From NCBI RefSeq assembly GCF_006094435.1, contig NZ_CP034783.1:4863001-4927000 (forward strand): 64,000 nucleotides of DNA, given 5' to 3'. The first letter of the stretch is position 1, and the number at the start of each line of letters is the position of its first letter. Made by a program: the position numbers and the translations under genes. Positions 27,722 to 37,187 of this stretch are shown here, in pieces. This DNA is from Pseudomonas sp. MPC6 (lineage in GTDB: Bacteria; Pseudomonadota; Gammaproteobacteria; Pseudomonadales; Pseudomonadaceae). Under the pieces are notes generated by a model. The model was not told the origin of the DNA. It saw only the letters and a list, made by a program, of their open reading frames with translations, and ran no database searches.

Positions 27722-27765
27722 ATTTTCTGACCTTTAAGTCAGAAAATCATTGACCGAAAAGTCAG
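27722..27765. promoter_or_regulatory. Twin operator in front of xdhA
   Basis: ATTTTCTGAC-N6-GTCAGAAAAT (27722-27747) is a perfect 10-bp inverted repeat; 23 bp further, TTGAC-N6-GTCAG (27750-27765) repeats its core. The common core is TGACC-N4-AGTCA. Two sites about two helical turns apart next to a divergent GntR gene suggest cooperative regulator binding. Confidence 0.65.
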
Positions 27766-27822
27766 ACCTGCTAAATTCGGTTCATGTCGGTTAACAACAA
27801 TAATGAGTCTGCGAGGCCTTCC

Positions 27823-29277
27823 GTGATCCAGTTTTTACTTAACCAGGAACTCCGTAGCGAGCACGCCCTGGACCCGAACCTGACCGTGCTCAATTATCTG
27901 CGCGACCATGTGGGCAAACCCGGCACCAAAGAAGGCTGCGCCAGCGGTGACTGTGGCGCCTGCACCGTGGTGGTTGGCGAACTGCAGACCGATGACGACG
28001 GCCGCGAGCACATTCGCTACCGCAGCCTCAATTCATGCCTGACCTTTGTTTCGTCGCTGCATGGCAAACAACTGATCAGCGTTGAAGACCTCAAGCACCA
28101 GGGCGAACTGCACAGCGTGCAGAAAGCCATGGTCGAGTGCCACGGCTCGCAGTGCGGCTTCTGCACCCCGGGCTTCGTCATGTCGCTGTTCGCCCTGCAA
28201 AAGAACAGCGACGCGCCCGACGCCCACAAGGCTCACGAAGCGTTGGCGGGCAACCTGTGCCGCTGCACCGGTTACCGGCCGATTCTGCAAGCCGCCGAAC
28301 AGTCCTGCTGCGGCCAGCAGACTGACCAGTTCGATGCCCGTGAAGCCGACACCATCGCCCGCTTGAAAGCCATCGCGCCTACCGACATCGGCGAGCTCAA
28401 CAGTGGCGACAAGCGTTGCCTGGTGCCGCTGACCGTGGCCGACCTGGCCGACCTCTACGACGCTTATCCACAAGCGCGTCTGCTGGCCGGCGGTACCGAC
28501 CTGGCGCTGGAAGTCACGCAGTTCCATCGTGCCCTGCCGGTGATGATCTACGTCGGCAACGTCGCCGAGATGAAGCGCATCGAAGTGTTCGACGATCGCC
28601 TGGAAATCGGCGCCGCCACCGCCCTCTCCGATTGCTATGACGCCTTGAAGACCGAGTACCCGGACTTCGGCGAACTGCTGCAGCGTTTCGCCTCGTTGCA
28701 GATCCGCAACCAGGGCACCCTCGGCGGCAACATCGGCAACGCTTCGCCGATTGGTGACTCGCCACCGCTGCTGATTGCCCTGGGTGCGCAGATCGTTTTG
28801 TGCAAGGGCGAGACCCGCCGCACCCTGGCGCTGGAAGATTACTTTATCGATTACCGCGTGACGGCGCGCCAGGAAAGCGAGTTCATCGAGAAGATCATCG
28901 TGCCCCGCGCCAGCGTCGAACAACTGTTCCGTGCTTATAAAGTGTCCAAGCGTCTGGACGATGACATTTCCGCGGTCTGCGCCGCGTTCAACCTGCGCAT
29001 CGACAACGGCGTGATTGCCGACGCTCGCCTGGCTTTTGGTGGCATGGCGGCCATCCCGAAACGCGCCAGTCACTGCGAAGCCGTGTTGCTCGGCTCACCG
29101 TTCAACCACGCCACCGTCGAACGCGCCTGCGCCGCACTGGCCGAAGACTTCACGCCGCTCTCGGACTTCCGCGCCAGCAAGGAATACCGCCTGCTCAGCG
29201 CGCAGAACCTGCTGCGCAAATACTTTATCGAACTGCAAACACCGCACATCGAGACTCGGGTGACCGCTTATGTCTAA
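27823..29277 (+). CDS. xdhA: Xanthine dehydrogenase small subunit (2Fe-2S and FAD)
   Basis: 484 residues from a GTG at 27823. First 2Fe-2S domain C39ASGDC44GAC47 plus C72; second GSQCGFCTPGF and NLCRCTGYRP; then the FAD domain (LLAGGTDLALEVTQ, NIGNASPIGDSPPLL). I prefer the GTG because a GAGG site stands seven bases before it and MIQFLLN is the usual family start; an in-frame ATG 39 bases upstream has no ribosome site. With XdhB it oxidises hypoxanthine and xanthine to urate in the cytoplasm. Overlaps xdhB by eight bases. Confidence 0.93.
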   Translation: MIQFLLNQELRSEHALDPNLTVLNYLRDHVGKPGTKEGCASGDCGACTVVVGELQTDDDGREHIRYRSLNSCLTFVSSLHGKQLISVEDLKHQGELHSVQKAMVECHGSQCGFCTPGFVMSLFALQKNSDAPDAHKAHEALAGNLCRCTGYRPILQAAEQSCCGQQTDQFDAREADTIARLKAIAPTDIGELNSGDKRCLVPLTVADLADLYDAYPQARLLAGGTDLALEVTQFHRALPVMIYVGNVAEMKRIEVFDDRLEIGAATALSDCYDALKTEYPDFGELLQRFASLQIRNQGTLGGNIGNASPIGDSPPLLIALGAQIVLCKGETRRTLALEDYFIDYRVTARQESEFIEKIIVPRASVEQLFRAYKVSKRLDDDISAVCAAFNLRIDNGVIADARLAFGGMAAIPKRASHCEAVLLGSPFNHATVERACAALAEDFTPLSDFRASKEYRLLSAQNLLRKYFIELQTPHIETRVTAYV

Positions 29278-31669
29278 TCATCACGCCGTAGAGAAGACCC
29301 AGGCCGAACTGGCTGAACTGTTCGCCAAGGACCTGACCACCGGTGTCGGCCGCAGCGTCAAGCACGACAGCGCCGCCAAGCATGTGTCCGGCGAAGCGCA
29401 GTACATCGACGATCGGCTGGAATTCCCCAATCAGCTGCACGTTTACGCACGGTTGTCGGACCGCGCCCACGCGAAAATCATCAGCATCGACACCCAGCCC
29501 TGCTACGCCTTCGAAGGCGTGCGCATCGCCATCACCCATAAAGACGTGCCGGGCCTGAAAGACATCGGCCCGTTGCTGCCGGGCGATCCGCTGCTGGCCA
29601 TCGATGACGTGCAGTTCGTCGGCCAACCGGTGCTCGCCGTCGCGGCGAAAGACCTGGAAACCGCACGCAAAGCCGCGATGGCCGCGATCATCGAATACGA
29701 AGATCTCGAACCGGTTCTGGATGTGGTCGAAGCCCTGCGCAAACGCCACTTCGTGCTCGACAGCCACACCCATCAGCGAGGCGATTCGGCATCGGCGCTG
29801 GCCAGCGCCGAGCATCGCATTCAAGGCACGCTGCACATCGGCGGCCAGGAACACTTCTACCTCGAAACGCAGATCTCTTCGGTGATGCCGACCGAAGACG
29901 GCGGCATGATCGTGTACTGCTCGACCCAGAACCCCACCGAAGTGCAAAAACTCGTCGCCGAAGTACTCGACGTGTCGATGAACAAGATCGTCGTCGACAT
30001 GCGCCGCATGGGCGGCGGGTTCGGCGGCAAGGAAACCCAGGCGGCCAGCCCGGCGTGCCTGTGCGCGGTGATCGCGCACCTCACCGGCCAGCCGACCAAA
30101 ATGCGCCTGCCGCGCGTCGAAGACATGCTGATGACCGGCAAGCGTCACCCGTTCTACGTCGAATACGACGTCGGCTTCGACAGCACCGGTCGCCTGCACG
30201 GCATCGCCCTGGAACTGGCCGGCAACTGCGGTTGCTCGCCCGATTTGTCGGCGTCGATTGTCGACCGTGCGATGTTCCACGCCGACAACTCGTATTACCT
30301 GGGCGATGCGACCATCAACGGTCACCGCTGCAAGACCAACACTGCGTCGAACACCGCTTACCGTGGCTTCGGCGGCCCGCAAGGGATGGTCGCGATCGAA
30401 GAAGTGATGGACGCGATTGCCCGCCACCTGGCCCTGGATCCGCTGGCGGTGCGCAAGGCCAACTACTACGGCAAGACCGAGCGCAACGTCACCCACTACT
30501 ACCAGACCGTCGAGCACAACATGCTCGAGGAAATGACCGCCGAACTGGAACAAAGCAGCCAGTACGCCGAGCGCCGTGAAGCGATCCGTCGCTACAACGC
30601 CAACAGCCCGATCCTGAAAAAAGGCCTGGCGCTGACCCCGGTGAAATTCGGGATTTCCTTCACCGCCAGCTTCCTTAACCAGGCCGGCGCCTTGATCCAC
30701 GTCTACACCGACGGCAGCATCCACCTGAACCATGGCGGCACGGAAATGGGCCAGGGTCTCAACACCAAGGTTGCGCAGGTGGTGGCCGAAGTGTTCCAGG
30801 TGGAAATGGACCGCGTGCAGATCACCGCGACCAACACCGACAAGGTGCCGAACACCTCGCCGACCGCCGCGTCCAGTGGTGCCGACCTCAACGGTAAAGC
30901 CGCGCAGAACGCCGCTGAAATCATCAAGCAACGCCTGGTTGAATTTGCCGCGCGGCACTACAAGGTCAGCGAAGAAGACGTGGAGTTCCACAACGGTCAC
31001 GTGCGGGTTCGCGATCACATCCTGACCTTCGAAGCGCTGATCCAGCAGGCGTATTTCGCCCAGGTGTCGCTGTCGAGCACCGGGTTCTACAAGACCCCGA
31101 AAATCTACTACGACCGCAGCCAGGCCCGTGGTCGGCCATTCTACTACTACGCCTTTGGCGCGGCCTGTTGCGAGGTGATCGTCGACACCCTGACCGGCGA
31201 GTACAAGATGCTGCGCACCGACATCCTCCACGACGTCGGCGACTCGTTGAACCCGGCCATCGACATCGGCCAGGTCGAGGGTGGTTTCATCCAGGGCATG
31301 GGCTGGCTGACCATGGAAGAGCTTGTCTGGAATGCCAAGGGCAAGCTGATGACCAACGGTCCGGCGAGCTACAAGATCCCGGCGGTGGCGGACATGCCGC
31401 TGGATTTGCGGGTGAAGCTGGTGGAAAACCGCAAGAACCCGGAAGACACGGTGTTTCATTCCAAGGCCGTGGGTGAACCGCCGTTCATGCTGGGGATTGC
31501 GTCGTGGTGTGCGATCAAGGACGCCGTGGCGAGCCTGGGCGACTACCGGCATCAACCGAAAATCGACGCGCCGGCGACGCCGGAGCGGGTGTTGTGGGGG
31601 TGTGAGCAGATGCGGCAGTTGACGGTGGCGAAGGCTGTCGAGGCTGAGCCGGAGTTGGCTTCGCTCTAA
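29270..31669 (+). CDS. xdhB: Xanthine dehydrogenase large subunit (molybdenum cofactor)
   Basis: 799 residues. Signatures: GEAQYIDD near the start, GGGFGGKETQ (molybdopterin contact), AYRGFGGPQGM, GGTEMGQGLNTK and, near the end, KAVGEPPFMLG with the catalytic Glu. It holds the Mo-cofactor and oxidises purines. It starts within the end of xdhA (eight-base overlap), so translation is coupled. A REPIN separates it from xdhC. Confidence 0.96.
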   Translation: MSNHHAVEKTQAELAELFAKDLTTGVGRSVKHDSAAKHVSGEAQYIDDRLEFPNQLHVYARLSDRAHAKIISIDTQPCYAFEGVRIAITHKDVPGLKDIGPLLPGDPLLAIDDVQFVGQPVLAVAAKDLETARKAAMAAIIEYEDLEPVLDVVEALRKRHFVLDSHTHQRGDSASALASAEHRIQGTLHIGGQEHFYLETQISSVMPTEDGGMIVYCSTQNPTEVQKLVAEVLDVSMNKIVVDMRRMGGGFGGKETQAASPACLCAVIAHLTGQPTKMRLPRVEDMLMTGKRHPFYVEYDVGFDSTGRLHGIALELAGNCGCSPDLSASIVDRAMFHADNSYYLGDATINGHRCKTNTASNTAYRGFGGPQGMVAIEEVMDAIARHLALDPLAVRKANYYGKTERNVTHYYQTVEHNMLEEMTAELEQSSQYAERREAIRRYNANSPILKKGLALTPVKFGISFTASFLNQAGALIHVYTDGSIHLNHGGTEMGQGLNTKVAQVVAEVFQVEMDRVQITATNTDKVPNTSPTAASSGADLNGKAAQNAAEIIKQRLVEFAARHYKVSEEDVEFHNGHVRVRDHILTFEALIQQAYFAQVSLSSTGFYKTPKIYYDRSQARGRPFYYYAFGAACCEVIVDTLTGEYKMLRTDILHDVGDSLNPAIDIGQVEGGFIQGMGWLTMEELVWNAKGKLMTNGPASYKIPAVADMPLDLRVKLVENRKNPEDTVFHSKAVGEPPFMLGIASWCAIKDAVASLGDYRHQPKIDAPATPERVLWGCEQMRQLTVAKAVEAEPELASL

Positions 31670-31682
31670 GACCGAGGCGCCT

Positions 31683-31774
31683 GGATCGCCAGCAAGCCGG
31701 CTCCTACAGATCGGTGGTGAATCGCGGTCATGTGAACGACGCGACCCCTGTAGGAGCTGGCTTGCCAGCGAAGA
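31683..31774. repeat. REPIN
   Basis: GCCAGCAAGCCGGCTCCTAC and inverse GTAGGAGCTGGCTTGCCAGC lie inside the xdh operon, between xdhB and xdhC. Confidence 0.8.
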
Positions 31775-31809
31775 GGCCCGAACAGACAACACTGATGTCG
31801 AGGTGAAAC

Positions 31810-32670
31810 ATGTACAACTGGATCGACGCCCTCGCCGACCTGCAATCAAAGGGTGAACCCTGCGTGCTGGTGACCATCATCGAAGAGCTCGGCTCGACGC
31901 CGCGCAATGCCGGCTCGAAGATGGTCATCAGCGCCACCCAGGCCTTCGACACCATCGGTGGCGGGCATCTGGAATACAAGGCCATGCAGCTCGGCCGCGA
32001 GATGCTCGCCAGCGGCAAGCAGGACACTCATCTGGAGCGCTTCAGCCTCGGCGCCAGCCTCGGCCAGTGCTGTGGCGGCGTAACCGTACTGCTGTTCGAA
32101 CCGATGGGCCAGGTCCAGGCACAGATCGCCGTGTTCGGCGCCGGCCATGTCGGTCGCGCGCTGGTGCCGCTGCTCGCCAGCCTGCCCTGCCGGGTGCGCT
32201 GGATCGACTCGCGGGAAGCGGAATTTCCGCAACGGATCCCCCATGGCGTACGCCAGATCGTCAGCGAAGAACCGGTCGATGAAATCGACGACCTGCCCGC
32301 CGGCAGCTACTGCATCGTCATGACCCACAACCACCAGCTCGACCTGGAACTCACCGCCGCGATCCTCAAGCGCAACGACTTCGCCTACTTCGGCCTGATC
32401 GGTTCGAAGACCAAACGGGTGAAATTCGAACACCGCCTGCGTGAACGAGGCTTCGACAACGCCGTGCTGCAACGCATGCGCTGCCCCATGGGTATCGGCG
32501 AAGTCAAAGGCAAGCTGCCTGTGGAAATCGCCATCTCCATCGCCGGTGAAATCATCGCCACCTATAACGCCGATTTCGGCCAGCAGACGGCCAGCGCCGG
32601 ATCCTCGATTGCCAAGCTGCTGCCTGCATCACGCCGCAGTCAGGCCACGAACCTGAAAGCGTCAAACTGA
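31810..32670 (+). CDS. xdhC: Xanthine dehydrogenase accessory protein XdhC
   Basis: 286 residues. N-terminal XdhC/CoxI domain (GEPCVLVTIIEELGSTPRNA, TIGGGHLEYKAM), then a Rossmann part (AQIAVFGAGHVGRALVPLL) and the C-terminal CPMGI / EIAISIAGEIIA motif. XdhC binds the molybdenum cofactor, helps sulfurate it and inserts it into XdhB. Ribosome site GAGGTG precedes the ATG. Follows xdhB by 140 bp and precedes guaD by 25. Confidence 0.95.
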   Translation: MYNWIDALADLQSKGEPCVLVTIIEELGSTPRNAGSKMVISATQAFDTIGGGHLEYKAMQLGREMLASGKQDTHLERFSLGASLGQCCGGVTVLLFEPMGQVQAQIAVFGAGHVGRALVPLLASLPCRVRWIDSREAEFPQRIPHGVRQIVSEEPVDEIDDLPAGSYCIVMTHNHQLDLELTAAILKRNDFAYFGLIGSKTKRVKFEHRLRERGFDNAVLQRMRCPMGIGEVKGKLPVEIAISIAGEIIATYNADFGQQTASAGSSIAKLLPASRRSQATNLKASN

Positions 32671-32695
32671 TAAGCCTCATAACTAGAGAATGACC

Positions 32696-34000
32696 ATGCC
32701 TCTGACTCGCAAAGCCTACCGCGCCGCCATTCTGCACAGCATCGCCGATCCCGCCGAAGTGGGGATCGAAGCCTCCTACGAGTATTTTGAAGACGGTCTG
32801 CTGGTGATTGATAACGGCAAGATCAGCGCCCTGGGTCACGCCAGCGAACTGCTGCCGACCCTGCCGGCCGACATCGAGATCACCCATTACCAGGATGCGC
32901 TGATTACCCCAGGCTTTATCGACACCCACATCCACCTGCCGCAAACCGGCATGGTCGGCGCCTACGGCGAGCAACTGCTGGACTGGCTCAACACCTACAC
33001 CTTCCCCTGCGAAAGCCAGTTCGCCGACAAGGCCCACGCCGATGAAGTCGCGGACATTTTCATCAAGGAACTGCTGCGCAACGGCACCACCACCGCGCTG
33101 GTGTTCGGCAGCGTGCACCCGCAATCGGTGAACTCGTTCTTCGAGGCCGCCGAACAGCTGGACCTGCGGATGATCGCCGGCAAGGTGATGATGGATCGCA
33201 ACGCGCCGGACTACCTGACCGACACCGCCGAATCCAGTTATGTCGAAAGCAAGGCGCTGATCGAGCGCTGGCACGGCAAGGGCCGTCTGCACTACGCGGT
33301 CACCCCGCGTTTTGCACCGACCAGCACCCCGGAGCAACTGACCCTGGCCGGGCAGTTACTGGGTGAATACCCGGACCTGTACATGCAGACCCACATCAGC
33401 GAAAACCTCAAGGAAGTCGAATGGGTCAAGGAACTGTTCCCGGAGCGCAAGGGCTACCTGGACGTTTACGATCACTACCAGCTGCTGGGTGAGCGCTCGG
33501 TGTTCGCCCACGGCGTGCACCTGTGCGACGACGAGTGCGCCCGGCTGGCAGAAACCGGCTCGGCCATCGCCTTCTGCCCGACCTCGAACTTCTTCCTCGG
33601 CAGCGGCCTGTTCAACCTGCCCATGGCCGAGAAGCACAAGCTGAATGTCGGCCTGGGGACGGACGTCGGCGGCGGCACCAGTTTCTCGCTGCTGCAAACG
33701 TTGAACGAAGCGTACAAGGTCATGCAGATGCAGGGGGCGCGTTTGAGCCCGTTCAAATCGCTCTACCTGGCCACCCTCGGCGGGGCGCGTGCGCTGCGCC
33801 TGGAAGACAGGATCGGTACGTTGCTGCCGGGTACCGATGCAGACTTCCTGGTGCTGGACTACAACGCCACGCCGTTGCTGAGCTATCGCTTGAAGCAGGC
33901 CACCAACATTGCCGAGACCTTGTTCGTGTTGATGACGCTGGGGGATGACCGGACGGTGTTGCAGACCTATGCGGCGGGGAATCTGGTGCATCAGCGTTAA
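32696..34000 (+). CDS. guaD: Guanine deaminase
   Basis: 434 residues of the amidohydrolase superfamily: the metal site PGFIDTHIHLPQTGMVGAYG with the guanine-deaminase-specific LLDWLNTYTFPCE, then QTHISEN, FAHGVHL and the last metal Asp in GLGTDVGGGTS. It converts guanine to xanthine, which feeds XdhAB. I start at MPLTRKAYR (32696); an ATG two codons earlier is possible. Last gene of the purine operon, followed by a strong terminator. Confidence 0.95.
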   Translation: MPLTRKAYRAAILHSIADPAEVGIEASYEYFEDGLLVIDNGKISALGHASELLPTLPADIEITHYQDALITPGFIDTHIHLPQTGMVGAYGEQLLDWLNTYTFPCESQFADKAHADEVADIFIKELLRNGTTTALVFGSVHPQSVNSFFEAAEQLDLRMIAGKVMMDRNAPDYLTDTAESSYVESKALIERWHGKGRLHYAVTPRFAPTSTPEQLTLAGQLLGEYPDLYMQTHISENLKEVEWVKELFPERKGYLDVYDHYQLLGERSVFAHGVHLCDDECARLAETGSAIAFCPTSNFFLGSGLFNLPMAEKHKLNVGLGTDVGGGTSFSLLQTLNEAYKVMQMQGARLSPFKSLYLATLGGARALRLEDRIGTLLPGTDADFLVLDYNATPLLSYRLKQATNIAETLFVLMTLGDDRTVLQTYAAGNLVHQR

Positions 34001-34014
34001 GTTAATTCGAGCAT

Positions 34015-34053
34015 AAAAAATCCCCCGCAATCGTTGGTTGCGGGGGATTTTTT
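34015..34053 (+). terminator. Intrinsic terminator of the xdh-guaD operon
   Basis: ATCCCCCGCAA and TTGCGGGGGAT form a nine-or-more bp stem, flanked by A6 and T7, so it can work from both sides. Confidence 0.92.
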
Positions 34054-34056
34054 GTG

Positions 34057-34157
34057 CTGTAGGAGCAAGCTTGCTCGCGATGGTCGTTAACGATTACGCG
34101 TGAAGCCTGACACCCCGTGGCGTCCTCAAGCCCATCGCGAGCAAGCTCGCTCCTACA
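34057..34157. repeat. REPIN
   Basis: GTAGGAGCAAGCTTGCTCGC and inverse GCGAGCAAGCTCGCTCCTAC, about 60 bases apart, overlapping the 3' end of the following minus-strand gene by five bases. Confidence 0.85.
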
Positions 34158-34917
34158 GTTTGGCCACAGGCCGCCCCGGTTTCTTCGTCTGCAACAAATG
34201 CGAGAACACCGCATGCAGGTCATCCGACGCACTTTCCTCGTCAAGGTTGAGCTTGCTGTCGATGTGATTCATGTGATGCATCATCAAATCCACCGCCAGC
34301 TCGGCGTTGCGTGCTTCGATGGCGTTGATCAGCTGGGTGTGTTCGTCGTAGGAGCAGTGGGAACGGTTGCCGCTTTCGTACTGGGCGATGATCAGCGAAG
34401 TCTGCGACACCAGGCTGCGCTGGAAGCTGATCAAGGGGGCATTCTTCGCCGCTTCGGCCAACTTCAGATGGAACTCGCCCGACAGACGGATACCGGCACC
34501 CCGATCGCCACGGGAGAAGCTGTCGCGCTCGTCGTCGACCATCTGGCGCAATTCGGCGATCTCTTCGGCAGTGGCGTGCTGCACGGCCAGTTCAGTGATC
34601 GCGCGCTCTACCAGGCGCCGGGCCAGGAACACCTGGCGGGCTTCTTCCACACTCGGGCTGGCGACGACTGCGCCGCGGTTCGGACGCAGCAGCACGACGC
34701 CTTCATGGGCCAGGCGCGACAGCGCACGGCGGATGATGGTGCGACTGACCCCGAAAATTTCCCCCAGCGCTTCTTCGCTCAACTTGGTGCCGGGCGCCAG
34801 ACGCTGTTCGAGGATGGCCTCGAAGATATGCGCGTAGACAATATCGTCCTGGGTACCGCTGCGCCCGGCTTTGCCTGCGCGCGGTTGTTTCTTTAGGGGC
34901 TGCAACTGTTCGTTCAT
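34153..34917 (-). CDS. GntR-family (FCD) regulator next to purine genes
   Basis: 254 residues. Winged helix from ~25 to 95 (YAHIFEAILEQRLAPGTKLS, FGVSRTIIRRALSRLAHEG, VVLLRPNRGAVVASP) and an FCD domain with metal-type histidines (EFHLKLAE, MMHHMNHID). Start MNEQLQPLKK at 34917 is preferred over an ATG 18 codons upstream. Lies between guaD and the BenE-type transporter and is divergent from the latter; probably controls purine catabolism or transport. The 3' end carries part of a REPIN. Confidence 0.85.
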   Translation of the reverse strand: MNEQLQPLKKQPRAGKAGRSGTQDDIVYAHIFEAILEQRLAPGTKLSEEALGEIFGVSRTIIRRALSRLAHEGVVLLRPNRGAVVASPSVEEARQVFLARRLVERAITELAVQHATAEEIAELRQMVDDERDSFSRGDRGAGIRLSGEFHLKLAEAAKNAPLISFQRSLVSQTSLIIAQYESGNRSHCSYDEHTQLINAIEARNAELAVDLMMHHMNHIDSKLNLDEESASDDLHAVFSHLLQTKKPGRPVAKL

Positions 34918-35127
34918 GGGCACTCGAGTCGGTAGAACGGCGGCGAATTGACCGTGACTGTAATACGGCACAGTGGGTCACTGGCAAGTATCGCGTAAAA
35001 AACACGGCGATTGTACACAATGACCGGTGGCAACACGACTGTACGGCTGTTTGCCGCCTTGGCTGTATTGCAACGGTCCGTTACGTTTGAGTTTAGGCTT
35101 GATCGCAGAATCCGTGGTTTTCGCGAT

Positions 35128-35216
35128 CCCCTGAAGGAGCTGGCTTGCCAGCGAAGGCGGCCTTGAGCCTTGCAGCGCCCATGAAGACGCCTTCGCTGGC
35201 AAGCCAGCTCCTACAG
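35128..35216. repeat. REPIN in a divergent promoter region
   Basis: GAAGGAGCTGGCTTGCCAGC and inverse GCTGGCAAGCCAGCTCCTAC lie between divergent starts (34917 and 35267), so promoters must flank or overlap it. Confidence 0.8.
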
Positions 35217-35266
35217 TTGATCGCGTTGCCCTGGATATTTTCGTACGAATAAGGAACACCGCTGTC

Positions 35267-36457
35267 ATGACCGACGCCACGCACACGCAACTTCGCCCTT
35301 TGGCCGACACCTCGCCTTCGGCCATCGTCGCCGGCTTCATCGCGATGATGACCGGCTACACCAGCTCCCTGGTGCTGATGTTCCAGGCCGGGCAAGCGGC
35401 GGGCCTGACCAGCGGGCAGATTTCATCGTGGATCTGGGCGATCTCGATCGGCATGGCGGTGTGCTCTATCGGCCTGTCGTTGCGTTATCGCACGCCGATC
35501 ACCATCGCCTGGTCGACCCCCGGCGCGGCCTTGCTGATTACCAGCCTGGGCGGCGTGAGCTACGGCGAAGCCATCGGCGCCTACATCACCTGCGCGGTAC
35601 TGGTGACGGTCTGCGGTTTGACCGGCAGCTTCGAGCGCCTGGTGAAAAAGATTCCGGCCTCATTGGCCGCGGCCTTGCTGGCCGGGATTCTGTTCAAGAT
35701 CGGCAGCGAAATCTTTGTCGCCGCGCAACACCGCACCGCGCTGGTGCTGGGGATGTTCTTCACTTACCTGCTGGTCAAGCGCCTGTCCCCGCGATATGCG
35801 GTGCTGGCGGCATTGCTGATCGGCACGGCGCTGTCGGGTTTGATGGGGTTGCTGGATTTCAGCGGTTTCCATCTGGAACTGGCGACGCCGGTCTGGACCA
35901 CGCCGCACTTCTCCCTGGCCGCGACCATCAGCATCGGCATCCCGCTGTTCGTGGTGGCGATGACGTCGCAGAACATGCCGGGCATCGCCGTATTGCGCGC
36001 CGATGGTTACACCGTGCCAGCCTCGCCACTGATCACCACCACCGGCATCGCCTCGTTGCTGCTGGCCCCCTTCGGCTCCCACGGGATCAACCTGGCGGCC
36101 ATCAGCGCAGCGATCTGCACCGGGCCCCACGCCCATGAGGATCGCCAAAAGCGCTACACGGCAGCCGTCTGGTGCGGGATTTTCTACGGGATCGCCGGGG
36201 TATTTGGCGCCACGCTGGCGGCACTGTTTGCCGCATTGCCTAAAGAGCTGGTGCTGTCGATCGCCGCGCTGGCGCTGTTCGGGTCGATCATCAATGGCTT
36301 GAGCATTGCCATGAGTGAAGTGAAGGAACGTGAAGCGGCGCTGATTACCTTCATGGTCACGGCATCGGGATTGACGCTGTTTTCCATCGGGTCGGCATTC
36401 TGGGGGATTGTGGCGGGGGTGTTGACGCTGGTGATTCTGAATTGGCGTAAAGCCTGA
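35267..36457 (+). CDS. BenE-family (benzoate/H+ symporter-like) membrane transporter
   Basis: 396 residues with about 12 hydrophobic segments and the BenE signature (AGFIAMMTGYTSSLVLMFQA near the start, TPITIAWSTPGAALL, MTSQNMPGIAVLRADGY, GSHGINLAAISAAICTGPHA). Known members import benzoate; the family is distantly related to nucleobase transporters, and this copy's place beside guaD and xdh suggests a purine-related substrate. That is inference. AAGGA ribosome site upstream. Confidence 0.88.
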   Translation: MTDATHTQLRPLADTSPSAIVAGFIAMMTGYTSSLVLMFQAGQAAGLTSGQISSWIWAISIGMAVCSIGLSLRYRTPITIAWSTPGAALLITSLGGVSYGEAIGAYITCAVLVTVCGLTGSFERLVKKIPASLAAALLAGILFKIGSEIFVAAQHRTALVLGMFFTYLLVKRLSPRYAVLAALLIGTALSGLMGLLDFSGFHLELATPVWTTPHFSLAATISIGIPLFVVAMTSQNMPGIAVLRADGYTVPASPLITTTGIASLLLAPFGSHGINLAAISAAICTGPHAHEDRQKRYTAAVWCGIFYGIAGVFGATLAALFAALPKELVLSIAALALFGSIINGLSIAMSEVKEREAALITFMVTASGLTLFSIGSAFWGIVAGVLTLVILNWRKA

Positions 36458-36470
36458 TCCTTGTAGGAGC

Positions 36471-36562
36471 GAGCTTGCTCGCGAAGAACCCGAGGACGAC
36501 GCGTTCATCCAGACAGCACGCGTTATCGTTAACGTCCATCGCGAGCAAGCTCGCTCCTACAA
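36471..36562. repeat. REPIN
   Basis: GTAGGAGCGAGCTTGCTCGC and inverse, with the ACGCGTTATCGTTAACGTCC spacer motif shared with other copies. Confidence 0.85.
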
Positions 36563-36571
36563 AAAACACAT

Positions 36572-36604
36572 AAAAAAAACGGCGACCCTTGGGTCGCCGT
36601 TTTT
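36572..36604. terminator. Bidirectional terminator between the transporter and yggL
   Basis: AAAAAAAACGGCGACCC and GGGTCGCCGTTTTTT form a near-perfect stem; it serves two converging genes. Confidence 0.92.
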
Positions 36605-36611
36605 CATGACA

Positions 36612-36956
36612 TCAAGCTACCGGATTGATCGGCTTTTCCGGGTACCAGACGTCGATCAGCGGGCTGACAGTCGCTTCGGTCAGTTCGCTGCGGCCCTTGA
36701 GCCAGGCTTCAACAGCGGCACGCTGCTCTTCGGACACCGAGCCACGCTTCTGCAGGCAAACCAGACCGAAGTCGTCGCCGCCAACATAGCCCAGGCCGTT
36801 GGCTTCCATGGCTTCTTTGAGGAATGCGTCGAGGAAAGCATCAATGGCTTCATCAGCCAAATCTTCTTTGAAATCCAGGTTCAGCTCGAAACCCAGCTCT
36901 TGAAATTCATCGACGCACAGTTTTTTGCGCAGACGCTGGGAACGGTTAGTCGCCAT
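36612..36956 (-). CDS. yggL: YggL family 50S ribosome-binding protein
   Basis: 114 residues: ATNRSQRLRKKLCVDEFQEL, GFELNLDFKEDLADEAIDAFLDAF and GGDDFGLVCLQKRGSVSE are the DUF469/YggL hallmarks. The E. coli homologue associates with the large ribosomal subunit. Start at MATNRSQ (36956); five upstream codons are unlikely to be translated. Convergent with the transporter gene. Confidence 0.92.
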   Translation of the reverse strand: MATNRSQRLRKKLCVDEFQELGFELNLDFKEDLADEAIDAFLDAFLKEAMEANGLGYVGGDDFGLVCLQKRGSVSEEQRAAVEAWLKGRSELTEATVSPLIDVWYPEKPINPVA

Positions 36957-37187
36957 TGGAACAATCCTCATAAGTAATAACGGGCGGCACTTTAGCAGTT
37001 TAAACCGCCGATTGCCCGTCTCTCGGCGGCGCCACGCCTACCGTCGGTAAAAAATAGCGCAATTGAAGGCCTGGCACGGCACAAGCCGCTACAGCTTGGG
37101 GCATAATGCCGACACTTTCATGACCACTGAGGGAATTCATTTTCATGCCCTCGTCTTTTTCCCCTCGCCTGTAGGGTTTTATTGCAC

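Noticed and set aside
27784..27822. ATG start for xdhA 13 codons upstream
   Set aside because: No ribosome site; the GTG at 27823 has GAGG at good spacing and begins the conserved IQFLLNQEL sequence.
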